Assembly: GCA_011055275.1 (NCBI GenBank)
Contig: DSEZ01000055.1
Span: 1 to 9,061, forward strand
DNA length: 9,061 nucleotides
Source: Thermoprotei archaeon
GTDB taxonomy: Archaea > Thermoproteota > Thermoprotei_A > Marsarchaeales > UBA168
Reading direction: 5' to 3'
The notes under the pieces are model-generated. The model was not told where the DNA came from. It searched no databases and saw nothing but the letters and a program-made list of their open reading frames with translations. Position 1 is the stretch's first letter. Each line of letters begins with the position of its first letter. Made by a program: the position numbers and the translations under genes. Positions 1 through 7,178 of this stretch are shown piece after piece.

Positions 1-74
1 CCTGGGTGAACCTTCATAACAGCCCTCTTCACTATGCCGACATCATATTCCTTTTCCCAGTTTTTGATGGACAT
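1..74 (-). CDS. Partial hypothetical protein, N-terminus only
   Basis: The reverse strand opens with an ATG at 74-72 and stays open to the window edge, giving 24 codons (MSIKNWEKEYDVGIVKRAVM, then KVHP). The composition is that of a soluble charged protein, without a signal peptide or membrane segment. An in-frame TGA lies at 89-87, just upstream of the ATG, so no longer in-frame start is available. A TATA-like TTTTAAA at 107-113 lies about 36 nt upstream, which would give a leader of roughly 10 nt. No clear Shine-Dalgarno sequence is visible. I do not recognise the family. The gene lies downstream of and in the same direction as the HAD gene, but a 151-nt gap and its own possible TATA box suggest separate transcription. 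The call rests on the open frame, the start context and plausible codon use; the fragment is short enough that it could be spurious. Confidence 0.5.
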   Translation of the reverse strand, partial: MSIKNWEKEYDVGIVKRAVMKVHP

Positions 75-106
75 GCCTTGACACGATCAATGGCCCCATC
101 TACGCC

Positions 107-113
107 TTTTAAA
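107..113 (-). promoter_or_regulatory. Possible TATA box for the left-edge gene
   Basis: The reverse strand reads TTTAAAAGG here, centred about 36 nt upstream of the ATG at 74. Archaeal TATA boxes sit about 26 nt upstream of the transcription start, so transcription would begin near 84 with a 10-nt leader. The motif is short and AT-rich hexamers are common, so confidence is low. Confidence 0.3.
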
Positions 114-199
114 CGCTACATTAAAAGTGCGGGCGGAAAAATGCAAGCACTTTTCATCAAACAAGCTACGCGAAGACCTCCTAACGATCGGCCACCTGC

Positions 200-212
200 A
201 CAAAATTAAAAG
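200..212 (-). terminator. Possible T-rich terminator after the HAD gene
   Basis: About 14 nt after the HAD stop codon the reverse strand reads ACTTTTAATTTTG, two T4 runs close together. Archaeal RNA polymerase terminates on T-rich tracts without needing a hairpin, and no strong hairpin is seen. This is a plausible intrinsic terminator only. Confidence 0.3.
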
Positions 213-225
213 TATTCAAAGGAGC

Positions 226-936
226 CTATGGCAACCGTTCTATAACGTCGGGAAGATCGCCAAACTTGTCGGGATCGAGATAGGCATCAGGCTTAATCTG
301 ATAACTGGCAGAGGCATGACCTATGAGTATGGCCTTCATCCCAGCCCGCTTGGCACCAACCACATCTGTCTCATAAGTATCTCCAACGTAAACAACCTTG
401 TCCCGCTCACGTAAAAGCCCAAGCCTTGCAAGCGCCACGTCAAAGATCAACGGATCCGGTTTCTTAAATCCTACCTCGGAGGAAAGCACTATGACGTCAA
501 AAAGCCTATGCAGTCCGTAAGTCCTTAACTCAGGCCAAGTGAACGCGGCCTGGGCGTTCGATATCAACGCAAGCGGTCTTCCTAGCCTTCCCAAAACCTC
601 TTCAACACCATTTCTAAGCCCGAACTTCTTGATGCTCAACGCCCTGAAAACGAGACACGCTTCCTCCACAAACCTACGCCTCGCGGACGAACCCAGTATG
701 ACTTCCATGACATCCCTCACGTCAGCCTCGGGGTACCGCAAGCCCATGCTGACCTCCCTCTTCAGCCTCTTATCGAACTCCGCCCTATAGGAGGTAGCGA
801 GCTTCTGCGGATCCACGTGAACCTCATTGAGTTCCAGCCACCGCGAGAAAGCCTCAAAAAGCTTCTCGTCTTGCTCGTCCGTTTCTATCAGGAAAAGGGT
901 TCCATAAGCGTCGAAAGCAACCGCCTTAGGCTTCAT
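226..936 (-). CDS. HAD-superfamily hydrolase (subfamily IA, phosphatase/dehalogenase-like)
   Basis: This 236-residue soluble protein carries all four HAD motifs. Motif I is FDAYGTLF with nucleophile D9, motif II is the serine of LISN (S126), motif III is the lysine of FKKPDP (K159), and motif IV is VGDTYETDV (D186 and D191). Residues about 20-100 form an alpha-helical cap, consistent with subfamily IA and with the usual length of 220-240. The expected activity is hydrolysis of a small phosphorylated metabolite through an aspartyl-enzyme intermediate with Mg2+; the substrate cannot be read from sequence. Tyr11 replaces the second Asp of the usual DxD motif, as in L-2-haloacid dehalogenases, yet motif IV is the phosphatase-type GDxxxxD. 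The ATG at 936-934 is preceded at 23-24 nt by an AT-rich box and has no Shine-Dalgarno sequence, which suggests a leaderless mRNA. It is divergent from the tldD-like gene. Confidence 0.9.
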   Translation of the reverse strand: MKPKAVAFDAYGTLFLIETDEQDEKLFEAFSRWLELNEVHVDPQKLATSYRAEFDKRLKREVSMGLRYPEADVRDVMEVILGSSARRRFVEEACLVFRALSIKKFGLRNGVEEVLGRLGRPLALISNAQAAFTWPELRTYGLHRLFDVIVLSSEVGFKKPDPLIFDVALARLGLLRERDKVVYVGDTYETDVVGAKRAGMKAILIGHASASYQIKPDAYLDPDKFGDLPDVIERLP

Positions 937-953
937 AGTTACATCAATCTCAC

Positions 954-963
954 AAATTTAAAG
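954..963 (-). promoter_or_regulatory. TATA box for the HAD gene
   Basis: On the reverse strand the sequence is CTTTAAATTT. Its centre lies about 23 nt upstream of the HAD ATG, so the predicted transcription start falls at or next to the start codon. The core TTTAAA (957-962) is self-complementary. The box shares the 92-bp divergent spacer with the promoter of the plus-strand gene at 1029. Confidence 0.5.
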
Positions 964-998
964 CAACCGTTAGCGCCCCGTAAGCCCTCACACAGACA

Positions 999-1008
999 TT
1001 CTTATTTC
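999..1008 (+). promoter_or_regulatory. Possible TATA box for the tldD-like gene
   Basis: TTCTTATTTC is centred about 25 nt before the ATG at 1029, the spacing expected for a leaderless archaeal transcript. No Shine-Dalgarno sequence precedes the ATG. A second AT-rich block (TTATTTATAT) abuts the start codon and is too close to serve as its TATA box. The match to the archaeal consensus is weak. Confidence 0.4.
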
Positions 1009-1028
1009 GGTCCCTTTACATTATTTAT

Positions 1029-2303
1029 ATGATAGAACTTACTTCCGACGCGCTTTCATACGCGCAAGAGCATGGAGCCGAATACGTGGAGGTAAGAGGA
1101 GAAACGACGGAGTTTCTCGACTTACTGGTAGAGGATCGCGGCGTCGTTCACTCCATTGGAGGTATATATAACGGAGTTGGAATAAGGACTTTTTACGGCT
1201 CCGGGAGAGGATATTCCTCGACGTCCTTCATAACTAAAACCTCGATCGAAAGGGCCGTCGAGGAATCCGTTAGAATGGCCAGGGCGTCGAACTTCAACGC
1301 CACCAAAGTAAAGCCAATTGAGGGAAGGGTTGAAAACGTGAAGGCCCCAATGAAGCAGGATCCAAGGGAACTCGACAGTCAAGATAAGGTAAAGGAGGTA
1401 TTGGCACTAGCTAGAGCGGCATCAAAGGTAACGTCTGCAAAGCTGACAAGGTTGCACTACCTGGAACTTTACGAGGACAGAACCCTGGCCACGAACTACG
1501 GCCTAAGGCTCAGAAGCATAAAGCCCTCGGTATACGTGTCCATAGAGGCCTATGGTGATGGCTGGCAACTCATCTATGAGGATGGATACGTTGGAGGATG
1601 GGAGGTTTTCAAGCAGATCAGGAAGGACGTTGACGAGTTCTACGAACAGCTCGTCTTCTCTTCAACTGATGCGGAAGCCGAAAGCGTCGTGCTCTCTCCA
1701 AGGGCCGCCTCGAATTTCTTAATTGACGACGTCCTACCCCAATATGTCTTTCCTAGTGAAAGCTCGTACGATCGCTTCCCGTTGCCTAACTTAGAAGTTT
1801 TAGATGACCCCACTCGGGAATCAGGCTACGGATACATGCCATTTGACGACGAGGGAGTGAAGGCCGAGCCGATACAGCTCGTGGCAAGCGGCAAGGTCGA
1901 GCGCAAGCTTACCACAAGGGAACTTGACGACTACGGAGGAAGGGCGAGAGCGCAGGACTTCATACATGAGCCGGGACCCGCAAACAGCAACACCAGGGTC
2001 GTGTCAATTGAAAAAACCTCAATGCCAAAGGACTTCTACTACGTGCCTTTTACATATTCTCTGGGCTCCTTCAACTCGGGCGAGGTCATTTGGCTCTATT
2101 CACCCCTTACCGTGGTCTACAAGGGCGGCGCGCCGGTTGGCAGAAAAGCGCTCAGACTGGGTATTGACCTATCTAAGGTAAAGGTAACGGGCATAGAAGG
2201 GGAACCGAAACGCTTCGGATGCCTCAGGAAATTTGGAGGTGGGCTCATACCTATAGCCGAGGAATCCTATGCCCTTCTCGTGGAGGGGGGAATCGTTGAC
2301 TGA
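1029..2303 (+). CDS. TldD/PmbA-family protein with degenerate metalloprotease site
   Basis: This 424-residue protein belongs to the TldD/PmbA family. Its N-terminal domain (about 1-200) has the typical GAEYVEVR and GVGIRTFYGSGRGYSSTS patterns. Its C-terminal domain has a VLDDPT segment, FDDEG at 272-276, and a late Cys398 near the position of the zinc-ligand cysteine of TldD. Where canonical TldD has HExxxH, this protein reads IDDVLPQ, with D233 and D234 in place of His-Glu and Q238 in place of the second His. It therefore should not bind zinc in the usual way. It is about 50 residues shorter than the intact TldD at 7386-8813. The downstream tldE-like gene overlaps its stop codon, so the two products probably form a heterodimer. 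It could be a regulatory pseudo-protease or could have a different active site. The ATG start fits a leaderless transcript. Family membership is secure; the role is not. Confidence 0.88.
   Translation: MIELTSDALSYAQEHGAEYVEVRGETTEFLDLLVEDRGVVHSIGGIYNGVGIRTFYGSGRGYSSTSFITKTSIERAVEESVRMARASNFNATKVKPIEGRVENVKAPMKQDPRELDSQDKVKEVLALARAASKVTSAKLTRLHYLELYEDRTLATNYGLRLRSIKPSVYVSIEAYGDGWQLIYEDGYVGGWEVFKQIRKDVDEFYEQLVFSSTDAEAESVVLSPRAASNFLIDDVLPQYVFPSESSYDRFPLPNLEVLDDPTRESGYGYMPFDDEGVKAEPIQLVASGKVERKLTTRELDDYGGRARAQDFIHEPGPANSNTRVVSIEKTSMPKDFYYVPFTYSLGSFNSGEVIWLYSPLTVVYKGGAPVGRKALRLGIDLSKVKVTGIEGEPKRFGCLRKFGGGLIPIAEESYALLVEGGIVD
2282..2289 (+). promoter_or_regulatory. Shine-Dalgarno favouring the TTG start at 2296
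   Basis: A purine block, GGAGGGGG, lies inside the end of the upstream tldD-like gene. Its GGAGG core ends 9 nt before TTG 2296, a good spacing, which supports that start over ATG 2269. The ATG has only GAGGA (2259-2263) in front of it. Confidence 0.45.
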
Positions 2304-3636
2304 AGATCAGCTCGAATCTGCGGCCGAGATGGCCGTGTTTGATGCCGAGAAGCTCGGGGCGAGGGAGGCCGAGGCCTATGCCTCCTCCATAAGAGGCCTT
2401 AGGGCAGAGGTGGTGGACGGCTACCTTCATTACTCTTCCATATTCAACGAGGTGGGCGTGGGAATAAGGATAGTTGAAGATGGTGCCACGGGCTTCAGCT
2501 TCACAAATTCGCTAACGAAGAAGGACATCAGAGATGCTGTTGAAAGGGCCTTTCACCTCTGCAAGAGCTCAAGACCCGATTTTCCGCCAGCTACCCTCCC
2601 TAAGTCGCTGGGAAAGAACCAGATAGGCGACTCCTACGATCCACGCATAGCTAAGATAAACGTGGAGAGCGTCGTGAACTTGGCAAAAGAGATAGTTGAC
2701 GGCATAATGGAGGTCGACAAAAAGCATGAGCTTCACGCGAGAGGTAGCGTCAGATCCGTCGAGCTCATAAGGGCGGTTGACACCGCAGGCGCAGGAATTG
2801 TGACCGAATCGGTAACGATGCTGCAAGGGCTCGCAAGGGCAACGCTGCGCTCGGACCCACTTTCAAGTTGGAGCGAGTGGGACGGCGTCAGGGTTGGGAG
2901 CCTTGATGGGGCCAGCGAGGGATCGACGGCGGCCGAAAACTGCCTATCCCTAAAGAACGCCTCCAAGCTTGCAGATAAGCCGGGGCCCATGCTTTTAGAT
3001 AAACAAGCGCTCGCATCGATAATGTCTGTTGCATGGAGGGTTTTCGATGCCTCTTGGGGTGGGCACTTAGAGCTAGGTCATCAGATAGGCCAGCCATTCC
3101 TCAGCATTTACGACGACGAAGTTGCCCCAAATGGGATATCGTCAAGGGGATTTGATGATGAGGGACTTAAGACTGGCCTCATACGCTTGGTGGAATCGGG
3201 CACCGTTACGACGCTCCTCACTAACTACAGGTGGGCACAAAAACTGAAGCTCAATCCAACTGCCAGCGCCTACAGGTATGGGGATAGGCCATTTACGGCA
3301 TCTCCGCAAATTGGTCCTACCAACATATCCATCAAGGGAGATAACGAGGATTTAGGAGAAATGCTCAAGGGAACGCGGGGAGGAATCCACGTGATCGATG
3401 CCCGCAACGTCAAGCTTATTGGAAAAATGCTCACTTTCTCTGCCTTTCCAGCCTTTGAGATAAGCAACATCGGCGAGGACTCTTCTCCCGTTAGGCCAGT
3501 CGACATATCCATACCCATAGAGCAGTTCTTTAAACGCATAATTGCTGTTGAAAGCGGCAAAAAGGAATATCCCGGGGTGTCGGCGTCGGCGGTAGCGCTC
3601 TCGTCAAGTCGAGGGGCGCGAGTCGGCGTCCCCTAA
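2296..3636 (+). CDS. TldE/PmbA-like subunit of TldD/TldE family
   Basis: From the TTG at 2296 this is a 446-residue PmbA/TldE-type protein. The N-terminal domain shows LGAREAEAY and [19 protein letters not shown]; the C-terminal domain has SRGFDDEG with FDDEG at 286-290, and no HExxxH. TldE subunits naturally lack the metal site, so this is a non-catalytic partner, presumably of the upstream TldD-like protein. Start choice: TTG 2296 has GGAGG 9 nt upstream, overlaps the upstream stop by 8 nt, and gives an N-terminus that lines up with the other family members here. An in-frame ATG at 2269 with GAGGA upstream would add nine residues (MPFSWRGES) and a 35-nt overlap; it remains possible. The last 107 nt, encoding the tail ending in ARVGVP, overlap dnaJ on the other strand. 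Translational coupling with the upstream gene is likely. Confidence 0.87.
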   Translation: MTEDQLESAAEMAVFDAEKLGAREAEAYASSIRGLRAEVVDGYLHYSSIFNEVGVGIRIVEDGATGFSFTNSLTKKDIRDAVERAFHLCKSSRPDFPPATLPKSLGKNQIGDSYDPRIAKINVESVVNLAKEIVDGIMEVDKKHELHARGSVRSVELIRAVDTAGAGIVTESVTMLQGLARATLRSDPLSSWSEWDGVRVGSLDGASEGSTAAENCLSLKNASKLADKPGPMLLDKQALASIMSVAWRVFDASWGGHLELGHQIGQPFLSIYDDEVAPNGISSRGFDDEGLKTGLIRLVESGTVTTLLTNYRWAQKLKLNPTASAYRYGDRPFTASPQIGPTNISIKGDNEDLGEMLKGTRGGIHVIDARNVKLIGKMLTFSAFPAFEISNIGEDSSPVRPVDISIPIEQFFKRIIAVESGKKEYPGVSASAVALSSSRGARVGVP

Positions 3637-4714
3637 ACCTCGAAAAGAAGCTGTCCCTGTTTTCTTCTTCCTTCTCAAATTCCTCAAGAAGTTGCCTTTG
3701 CCTTTCGGTCAGCTTCTTTGGGATCTGAACGTTTATCCTAACCACTTCGTCTCCGCTCGCGCCTCTTCCCCTTACCCCAGCGCCCTTTATCCTTATGGTA
3801 GAACCGGGCTGAGTGCCAGGAGATATATGAACTACCTGCTTGCCCTCTAGCGTTGGGACCTCGATATCGCCTCCAAGCGCGGCCTTTGACATGGGTATTG
3901 TTATGTCCACAACTACGTCGTTACCGTCCCGGGCAAATGTGGGATGTGGAGCGACCGTTAGGTGGACGTAGACGTCTCCCGACCTTCCCGATCTTCCCGC
4001 GTTTCCCTGTCCCGCAAGTCTAAGCACCTCACCATCCTCAACTCCCGCAGGTACGTCAACAATTATCGATCTTTCTTTCCTCACGTAACCCGTGCCTCCG
4101 CACGTGGGACAGGGCTTCTCAATCACGTAACCCCTTCCTCCACAAGTGTTGCAGGGAACTACCTGCACAAATCTCGCAAATCCTATTCCCGATACCTTCC
4201 TCACGTAACCCGTGCCTCCGCACGTGGGACAGGTTTTTCTTGCGGTCCCCGGCGCCGCTCCTGTCCCACCGCACGTGGGGCAGACCTCAATTCTCTTTAT
4301 CCTTATGGTTTTTTGGACTCCCTTAACGGCTTCCTCAAAGCTCAGCTTAAGGCTGACGTGGATATCACTGCCCCTCTGAGCCGATGAGGGACCATAGCCG
4401 AAAAGCGTCTGGAAAAAATCCTCCATGTTAAGATCTCTAAATATGTCGCCAAAGTCGACCCCACTGAAAATGTCCTCTTCGGAGTGCTTTCTGCCGAAGC
4501 CCTCCGCTCCTTCGGCATCGTATTCCCGGCGCTTTTCATCATCGGAAAGAACTGCATAGGCCTCTGAGATGAGCTTGAACTTCTCCTCTGCCTCCGGGGA
4601 CTTGTTCCTGTCCGGATGATACTGAAGCGCAAGTTTGCGGAAGGCGGCCTTTATCTCCTCTTTAGTGGCGTTTCTGGGAACGCCAAGGACTTCGTAGTAA
4701 TCTACGTCGGCCAC
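3530..4714 (-). CDS. dnaJ: DnaJ (Hsp40) co-chaperone
   Basis: DnaJ delivers unfolded clients to DnaK and stimulates its ATPase in the cytoplasm. All type I domains are present in 394 residues: J-domain 1-70 with HPD at 33-35, a Gly/Phe-containing stretch about 69-115, a zinc-binding domain with four CxxCGGxG motifs at 145-152, 162-169, 188-195 and 202-209, and a client-binding region to about 340. The start is GTG at 4714-4712, which places YYEVLGV at the usual distance; the nearby ATG at 4721 is out of frame. It begins 14 nt after the dnaK stop and is surely co-transcribed with dnaK. DnaJ proteins commonly end in a motif like FFSRFRG, found here at 356-362. The remaining 32 residues are a Pro/Arg-rich extension that exists only because the frame reads through the 3' end of the convergent tldE-like gene. 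This could be a real extension or the mark of a lost stop or sequence error. Confidence 0.96.
   Translation of the reverse strand: MADVDYYEVLGVPRNATKEEIKAAFRKLALQYHPDRNKSPEAEEKFKLISEAYAVLSDDEKRREYDAEGAEGFGRKHSEEDIFSGVDFGDIFRDLNMEDFFQTLFGYGPSSAQRGSDIHVSLKLSFEEAVKGVQKTIRIKRIEVCPTCGGTGAAPGTARKTCPTCGGTGYVRKVSGIGFARFVQVVPCNTCGGRGYVIEKPCPTCGGTGYVRKERSIIVDVPAGVEDGEVLRLAGQGNAGRSGRSGDVYVHLTVAPHPTFARDGNDVVVDITIPMSKAALGGDIEVPTLEGKQVVHISPGTQPGSTIRIKGAGVRGRGASGDEVVRINVQIPKKLTERQRQLLEEFEKEEENRDSFFSRFRGRRLAPLDLTRALPPTPTPRDIPFCRFQQQLCV
3657..3676 (+). terminator. Possible pyrimidine-tract terminator after the tldE-like gene
   Basis: Twenty nt after the plus-strand stop codon the sequence becomes almost pure pyrimidine, with TTTTCTTCTTCC in its core. 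Archaeal termination can use such T-rich tracts. The tract is also coding sequence for the Glu/Lys-rich end of DnaJ on the other strand, which explains the composition equally well. Confidence 0.22.
4077..4113 (-). repeat. 37-bp direct repeat, copy B, encoding DnaJ zinc motif 4
   Basis: This 37-bp stretch is identical to 4197-4233, exactly 120 bp away. It lies inside dnaJ and encodes the zinc-motif block [12 protein letters not shown] around residues 202-213. Identity extends through all codon third positions, more than protein constraint requires. Confidence 0.85.
4197..4233 (-). repeat. 37-bp direct repeat, copy A, encoding DnaJ zinc motif 2
   Basis: This is the second perfect copy of the 37-bp repeat, encoding [12 protein letters not shown] around residues 162-173 of DnaJ. 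A diverged third relative (CCGCACGTGGGGCAG, near 4270-4284) encodes zinc motif 1. The repeats are internal to the gene and are not a mobile element. Confidence 0.85.
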
Positions 4715-4728
4715 CTTCCATCGCTTCC

Positions 4729-6570
4729 CTACGATTGCTTATCTCCCTCGACTTTAAAGTTCGCGTCCTTGGCTTCTCCCGTGCCCTGCGCTTGCGTCCC
4801 GGTGGCATTTGATGATGAAGCGGCACTATAAGCCACTGTCCCCACCTCAGAAAGCACTTTCTGAAGTCCCTCGGTTCTGCTCTTTATCAGGTTTACGTCA
4901 TCTCCCTTCAAGGCCTCCCTCAGGTCCTTTATGGCTGAATTGACGCGTTCCTTGAGGTCCGATGGAACCTTATCTCCGAGATCCGCTAGCGACTTCTCAC
5001 TCGCGTATATCAGCGAGTCAGCGTTGTTCTTTGCCTCAGCGAGCTCCTTCTTCTTCTTGTCCTCTTCCGCGAAACGCTCTGCCTCCTTAATCATCCTCTC
5101 CTTTTCCTCCTCGCTGAGCTTGGTCGATCCAGTTATCGTTATTTTCTGCTGTTTTCCGGTCGCCTTATCAACAGCTGTCACGTTGAGGATGCCGTTGGCA
5201 TCTATGTCGAAGGTCACCTCTATCTGAGGTACTCCTCTCGGGGCAGGAGGTATTCCGGATAGTGTAAACATACCAAGTGAAAGGTTATCGGCCGCCATTG
5301 GTCTCTCGCCCTGAAGCACGTGGATTGTGACCTCGGTTTGGAAGTCCGCGGCGGTCGTAAATATCTGGGACTTTCTTGTAGGGATCGTCGTGTTCCTATC
5401 AATTATCTTTGTGAACACGCCTCCGACGGTCTCGACCCCCAAGGATAGTGGGGTGACGTCAAGAAGAACGATATCACTTATCTCTCCAGCCAAAACTGCT
5501 CCCTGGATGGCGGCACCTATGGCAACGCATTCCATTGGATCGATTCCTCTCTCAGGGGCTTTGCCGAGGAGCTCCTGCACGAACCTCTGTACTATGGGCA
5601 TTTTTGTCGGGCCCCCTACCAGGATGATCTTATCTATGTCCTCCTTCTTCCATTTCGCATCTTGAAGGGCCTGGGCGAGAGGGGCCTTTGTCCTCTCTAG
5701 AATGGGGGCCACGAGCTCCTCCAGCTTGGCTCTGGTCAACGTCGCGGTCAGATGCTTGGGCCCAGTTGCATCTGTGGCTATGAAGGGCACGTTTATGTCG
5801 GTGGTCAACATGGATGAGAGCTCTATCTTGGCCTTTTCCGCGGCTTCTCTAACCCGCTGCATCGCCATCTGGTCTCCAGTCAGGTCTATCCCCGTCTGGT
5901 CCTTGAACTGCTTCACGAGATAGTTGACTATTGCGTTATCCATGTCGGTACCTCCGAGCTGGGTATCTCCATTCGTCGCCTTCACCTCAAAAACTCCGCC
6001 TCCGAACTCCATCAGCGTGACGTCGTAAGTCCCTCCACCAAGCTCGAAAACCAAGATCTTCATCTCCTTGTCGGACTTATCTACCCCATATGCCAGCGCT
6101 GAAGCGGTGGGCTCGTTTATTATCCTAACCACTTCAAGTCCAGCTATGGTGCCAGCGTCCTTAGTCGCCTGCCTTTGATTATCGTTGAAGTGTGCCGGGA
6201 CCGTTATGACGGCCTTCTTTATGGGTTCACCGAGATAGGTTTCTGCGTCACGCTTTATCTTTTGAAGCAGAAAAGCTGAAAGCTGCTCTGGGGTATACTC
6301 CTTCCCGTATATCTTGTACTTGTAATTTGTTCCTATCTTCCTCTTCCAAGCTGCTACGGTTCCCTCGGGATTAGTAGCGGCCTGCCTTCTCGCGGGCTCC
6401 CCTACAAGCAGCTGGCCGTCCTTAGTAAAAGCAACGTAGGAGGGAAAGGCCTTACCTCCCCATACCGTTATACCCTCTGCGCTCGGGATCACTACAGGCC
6501 TGCCACCCTGCATAACCGCAGCTGCGGAATTGCTCGTACCCAGATCTATGCCCAATATCTTTTCTGGCAT
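4729..6570 (-). CDS. dnaK: DnaK (Hsp70) molecular chaperone
   Basis: This 613-residue Hsp70 binds and releases unfolded polypeptides in an ATP-driven cycle with DnaJ and GrpE. The nucleotide-binding domain (1-365) shows the phosphate-1 motif GIDLGTSNS with D9 and T12, the lysine K76, [12 protein letters not shown] with E153, the phosphate-2 motif ELGGGTYD (176-183), and [10 protein letters not shown] about 316-325. The linker [12 protein letters not shown] (367-378) leads to the substrate-binding beta domain (to about 485) and a helical lid. The tail is short and Ser/Gly-rich and ends GDKQS. The active-site glutamate comes at 153, against 171 in E. coli DnaK, reflecting the short quadrant typical of archaeal and Gram-positive DnaKs. 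The first residue of phosphate-2 is Glu176 instead of the usual Asp. The start is ATG with no Shine-Dalgarno; a TATA-like box 36 nt upstream suggests a leader of about 10 nt. It is followed 14 nt later by dnaJ. Confidence 0.98.
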   Translation of the reverse strand: MPEKILGIDLGTSNSAAAVMQGGRPVVIPSAEGITVWGGKAFPSYVAFTKDGQLLVGEPARRQAATNPEGTVAAWKRKIGTNYKYKIYGKEYTPEQLSAFLLQKIKRDAETYLGEPIKKAVITVPAHFNDNQRQATKDAGTIAGLEVVRIINEPTASALAYGVDKSDKEMKILVFELGGGTYDVTLMEFGGGVFEVKATNGDTQLGGTDMDNAIVNYLVKQFKDQTGIDLTGDQMAMQRVREAAEKAKIELSSMLTTDINVPFIATDATGPKHLTATLTRAKLEELVAPILERTKAPLAQALQDAKWKKEDIDKIILVGGPTKMPIVQRFVQELLGKAPERGIDPMECVAIGAAIQGAVLAGEISDIVLLDVTPLSLGVETVGGVFTKIIDRNTTIPTRKSQIFTTAADFQTEVTIHVLQGERPMAADNLSLGMFTLSGIPPAPRGVPQIEVTFDIDANGILNVTAVDKATGKQQKITITGSTKLSEEEKERMIKEAERFAEEDKKKKELAEAKNNADSLIYASEKSLADLGDKVPSDLKERVNSAIKDLREALKGDDVNLIKSRTEGLQKVLSEVGTVAYSAASSSNATGTQAQGTGEAKDANFKVEGDKQS

Positions 6571-6583
6571 TTTCTGATATCAT

Positions 6584-6598
6584 GTATAACGGTCATAC
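6584..6598. promoter_or_regulatory. Candidate operator palindrome at the dnaK promoter
   Basis: GTATAACGGTCATAC is an inverted repeat with 7-bp arms, one mismatch and a 1-bp centre. It lies between the TATA-like box (6603-6608) and the predicted dnaK transcription start near 6580, where a bound repressor would block polymerase loading. A second perfect palindrome, TGATATCA (6575-6582), abuts it. Heat-shock repressors in some archaea act at comparable positions; no match to their known sites is claimed. Confidence 0.35.
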
Positions 6599-6602
6599 GC
6601 CC

Positions 6603-6608
6603 TATATG
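6603..6608 (-). promoter_or_regulatory. TATA-like box for dnaK
   Basis: The reverse strand reads AAAAAACATATAGG, with the CATATA core here and an A-rich run just upstream that could serve as the TFB recognition element. The centre is about 36 nt before the dnaK ATG, predicting transcription from near 6580 with a leader of about 10 nt. The presence of a promoter in the 92-nt grpE-dnaK gap would let dnaK-dnaJ be expressed apart from grpE. Confidence 0.45.
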
Positions 6609-6662
6609 TTTTTTGATCCGCCGATTTTTACTGGGCTTTTCAAGCTAAGTTAACGGTTTATC

Positions 6663-7136
6663 TCACTGTACTTGCCTAGATTTAGAGATCTTGACTATCG
6701 AGGGCCTTAGCACCTTCCCCTTCAGCGTGTATCCCTTGCGCAACTCCACTGCAACGGTGCCAGCGGGCAAGTCGGTTTCCTCTTCACCTACTGCCTCATG
6801 AATCATTGGATCAAACTTTGACCCAACTGCGGGAATCTCCTCTATTCCGGCCTCCTTAAAAGCTGAGCGAAACTCATCAAGTATCATCCTAAGTCCCTCC
6901 TTAAGGTTTTGATCGCTTGTCTGCTGCCATACCCTTTGCAAATCATCAACCGCAGAGATCACTGGAAGAAAGGCCTTCGCCTCAAGCGAAAGAACCCTAG
7001 CTTCTATTTCAGCGTCTTCCCTTTTCCTTACGTTTTCCAGATCCGCTAAAGCGTACATAAGCTGCTTTTGAACCTGCTCCAGTCTTCTGTTAGCTATCTC
7101 TTTGTCCAAAAAGAGCAAACCTGGATCGATTTCCAC
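6663..7136 (-). CDS. grpE: GrpE nucleotide exchange factor
   Basis: GrpE releases ADP from DnaK and so resets the chaperone cycle. The 157-residue product has the expected layout: an N-terminal helical region for dimerisation (about 10-60, containing ALADLENVRKRE at 29-40), a helical bundle, and a C-terminal beta domain carrying the family signature, with FDPMIHEAV at 108-116, GTVAVELRKGY at 126-136 and KVLRPSIVKI at 141-150. It is shorter than E. coli GrpE (about 197 residues), mainly at the N-terminus. The start is GTG at 7136-7134, preceded 8 nt upstream by AGGTG; nearby ATGs at 7156 and 7170 are out of frame. It lies 92 nt upstream of dnaK in the same direction and is divergent from the canonical tldD. 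The predicted transcript starts near 7148, just upstream of the ribosome binding site. Confidence 0.96.
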   Translation of the reverse strand: MEIDPGLLFLDKEIANRRLEQVQKQLMYALADLENVRKREDAEIEARVLSLEAKAFLPVISAVDDLQRVWQQTSDQNLKEGLRMILDEFRSAFKEAGIEEIPAVGSKFDPMIHEAVGEEETDLPAGTVAVELRKGYTLKGKVLRPSIVKISKSRQVQ

Positions 7137-7168
7137 GAAGGCCCCACCTATGACATAAAAACGGTGCC

Positions 7169-7178
7169 ATAATAAAAG
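7169..7178 (-). promoter_or_regulatory. TATA box for grpE
   Basis: The reverse strand reads CTTTTATTA here, centred about 38 nt before the GTG start. Transcription would begin near 7148, leaving a leader of about 12 nt that just includes the AGGTG Shine-Dalgarno (7145-7149). It is the main promoter candidate for the grpE-dnaK-dnaJ cluster. Confidence 0.5.

Noticed and set aside
87..164. Small minus-strand ORF (TTG at 164, stop at 89-87) behind a GGAGGT motif
   Set aside because: The 25-codon product has no recognisable features, uses a rare start and has an 11-nt spacing; the GGAGGT is most simply chance.
6..209. Plus-strand open frame of 67 codons at the left edge
   Set aside because: It has no family features, no promoter or ribosome binding site, and runs antisense to a better-supported minus-strand start at 74.
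1122..1382. Minus-strand open frame inside the tldD-like gene
   Set aside because: It lies wholly antisense to a gene with clear family similarity and shows no features of its own.
4077..4284. CRISPR-like or tandem repeat array
   Set aside because: The repeated units encode successive zinc motifs of dnaJ, with only two perfect copies and coding sequence between them.
3962..4387. Plus-strand open frame of 141 codons with internal repeats
   Set aside because: It is antisense to the DnaJ zinc domain; its repeats simply mirror the CxxCGGxG coding repeats.
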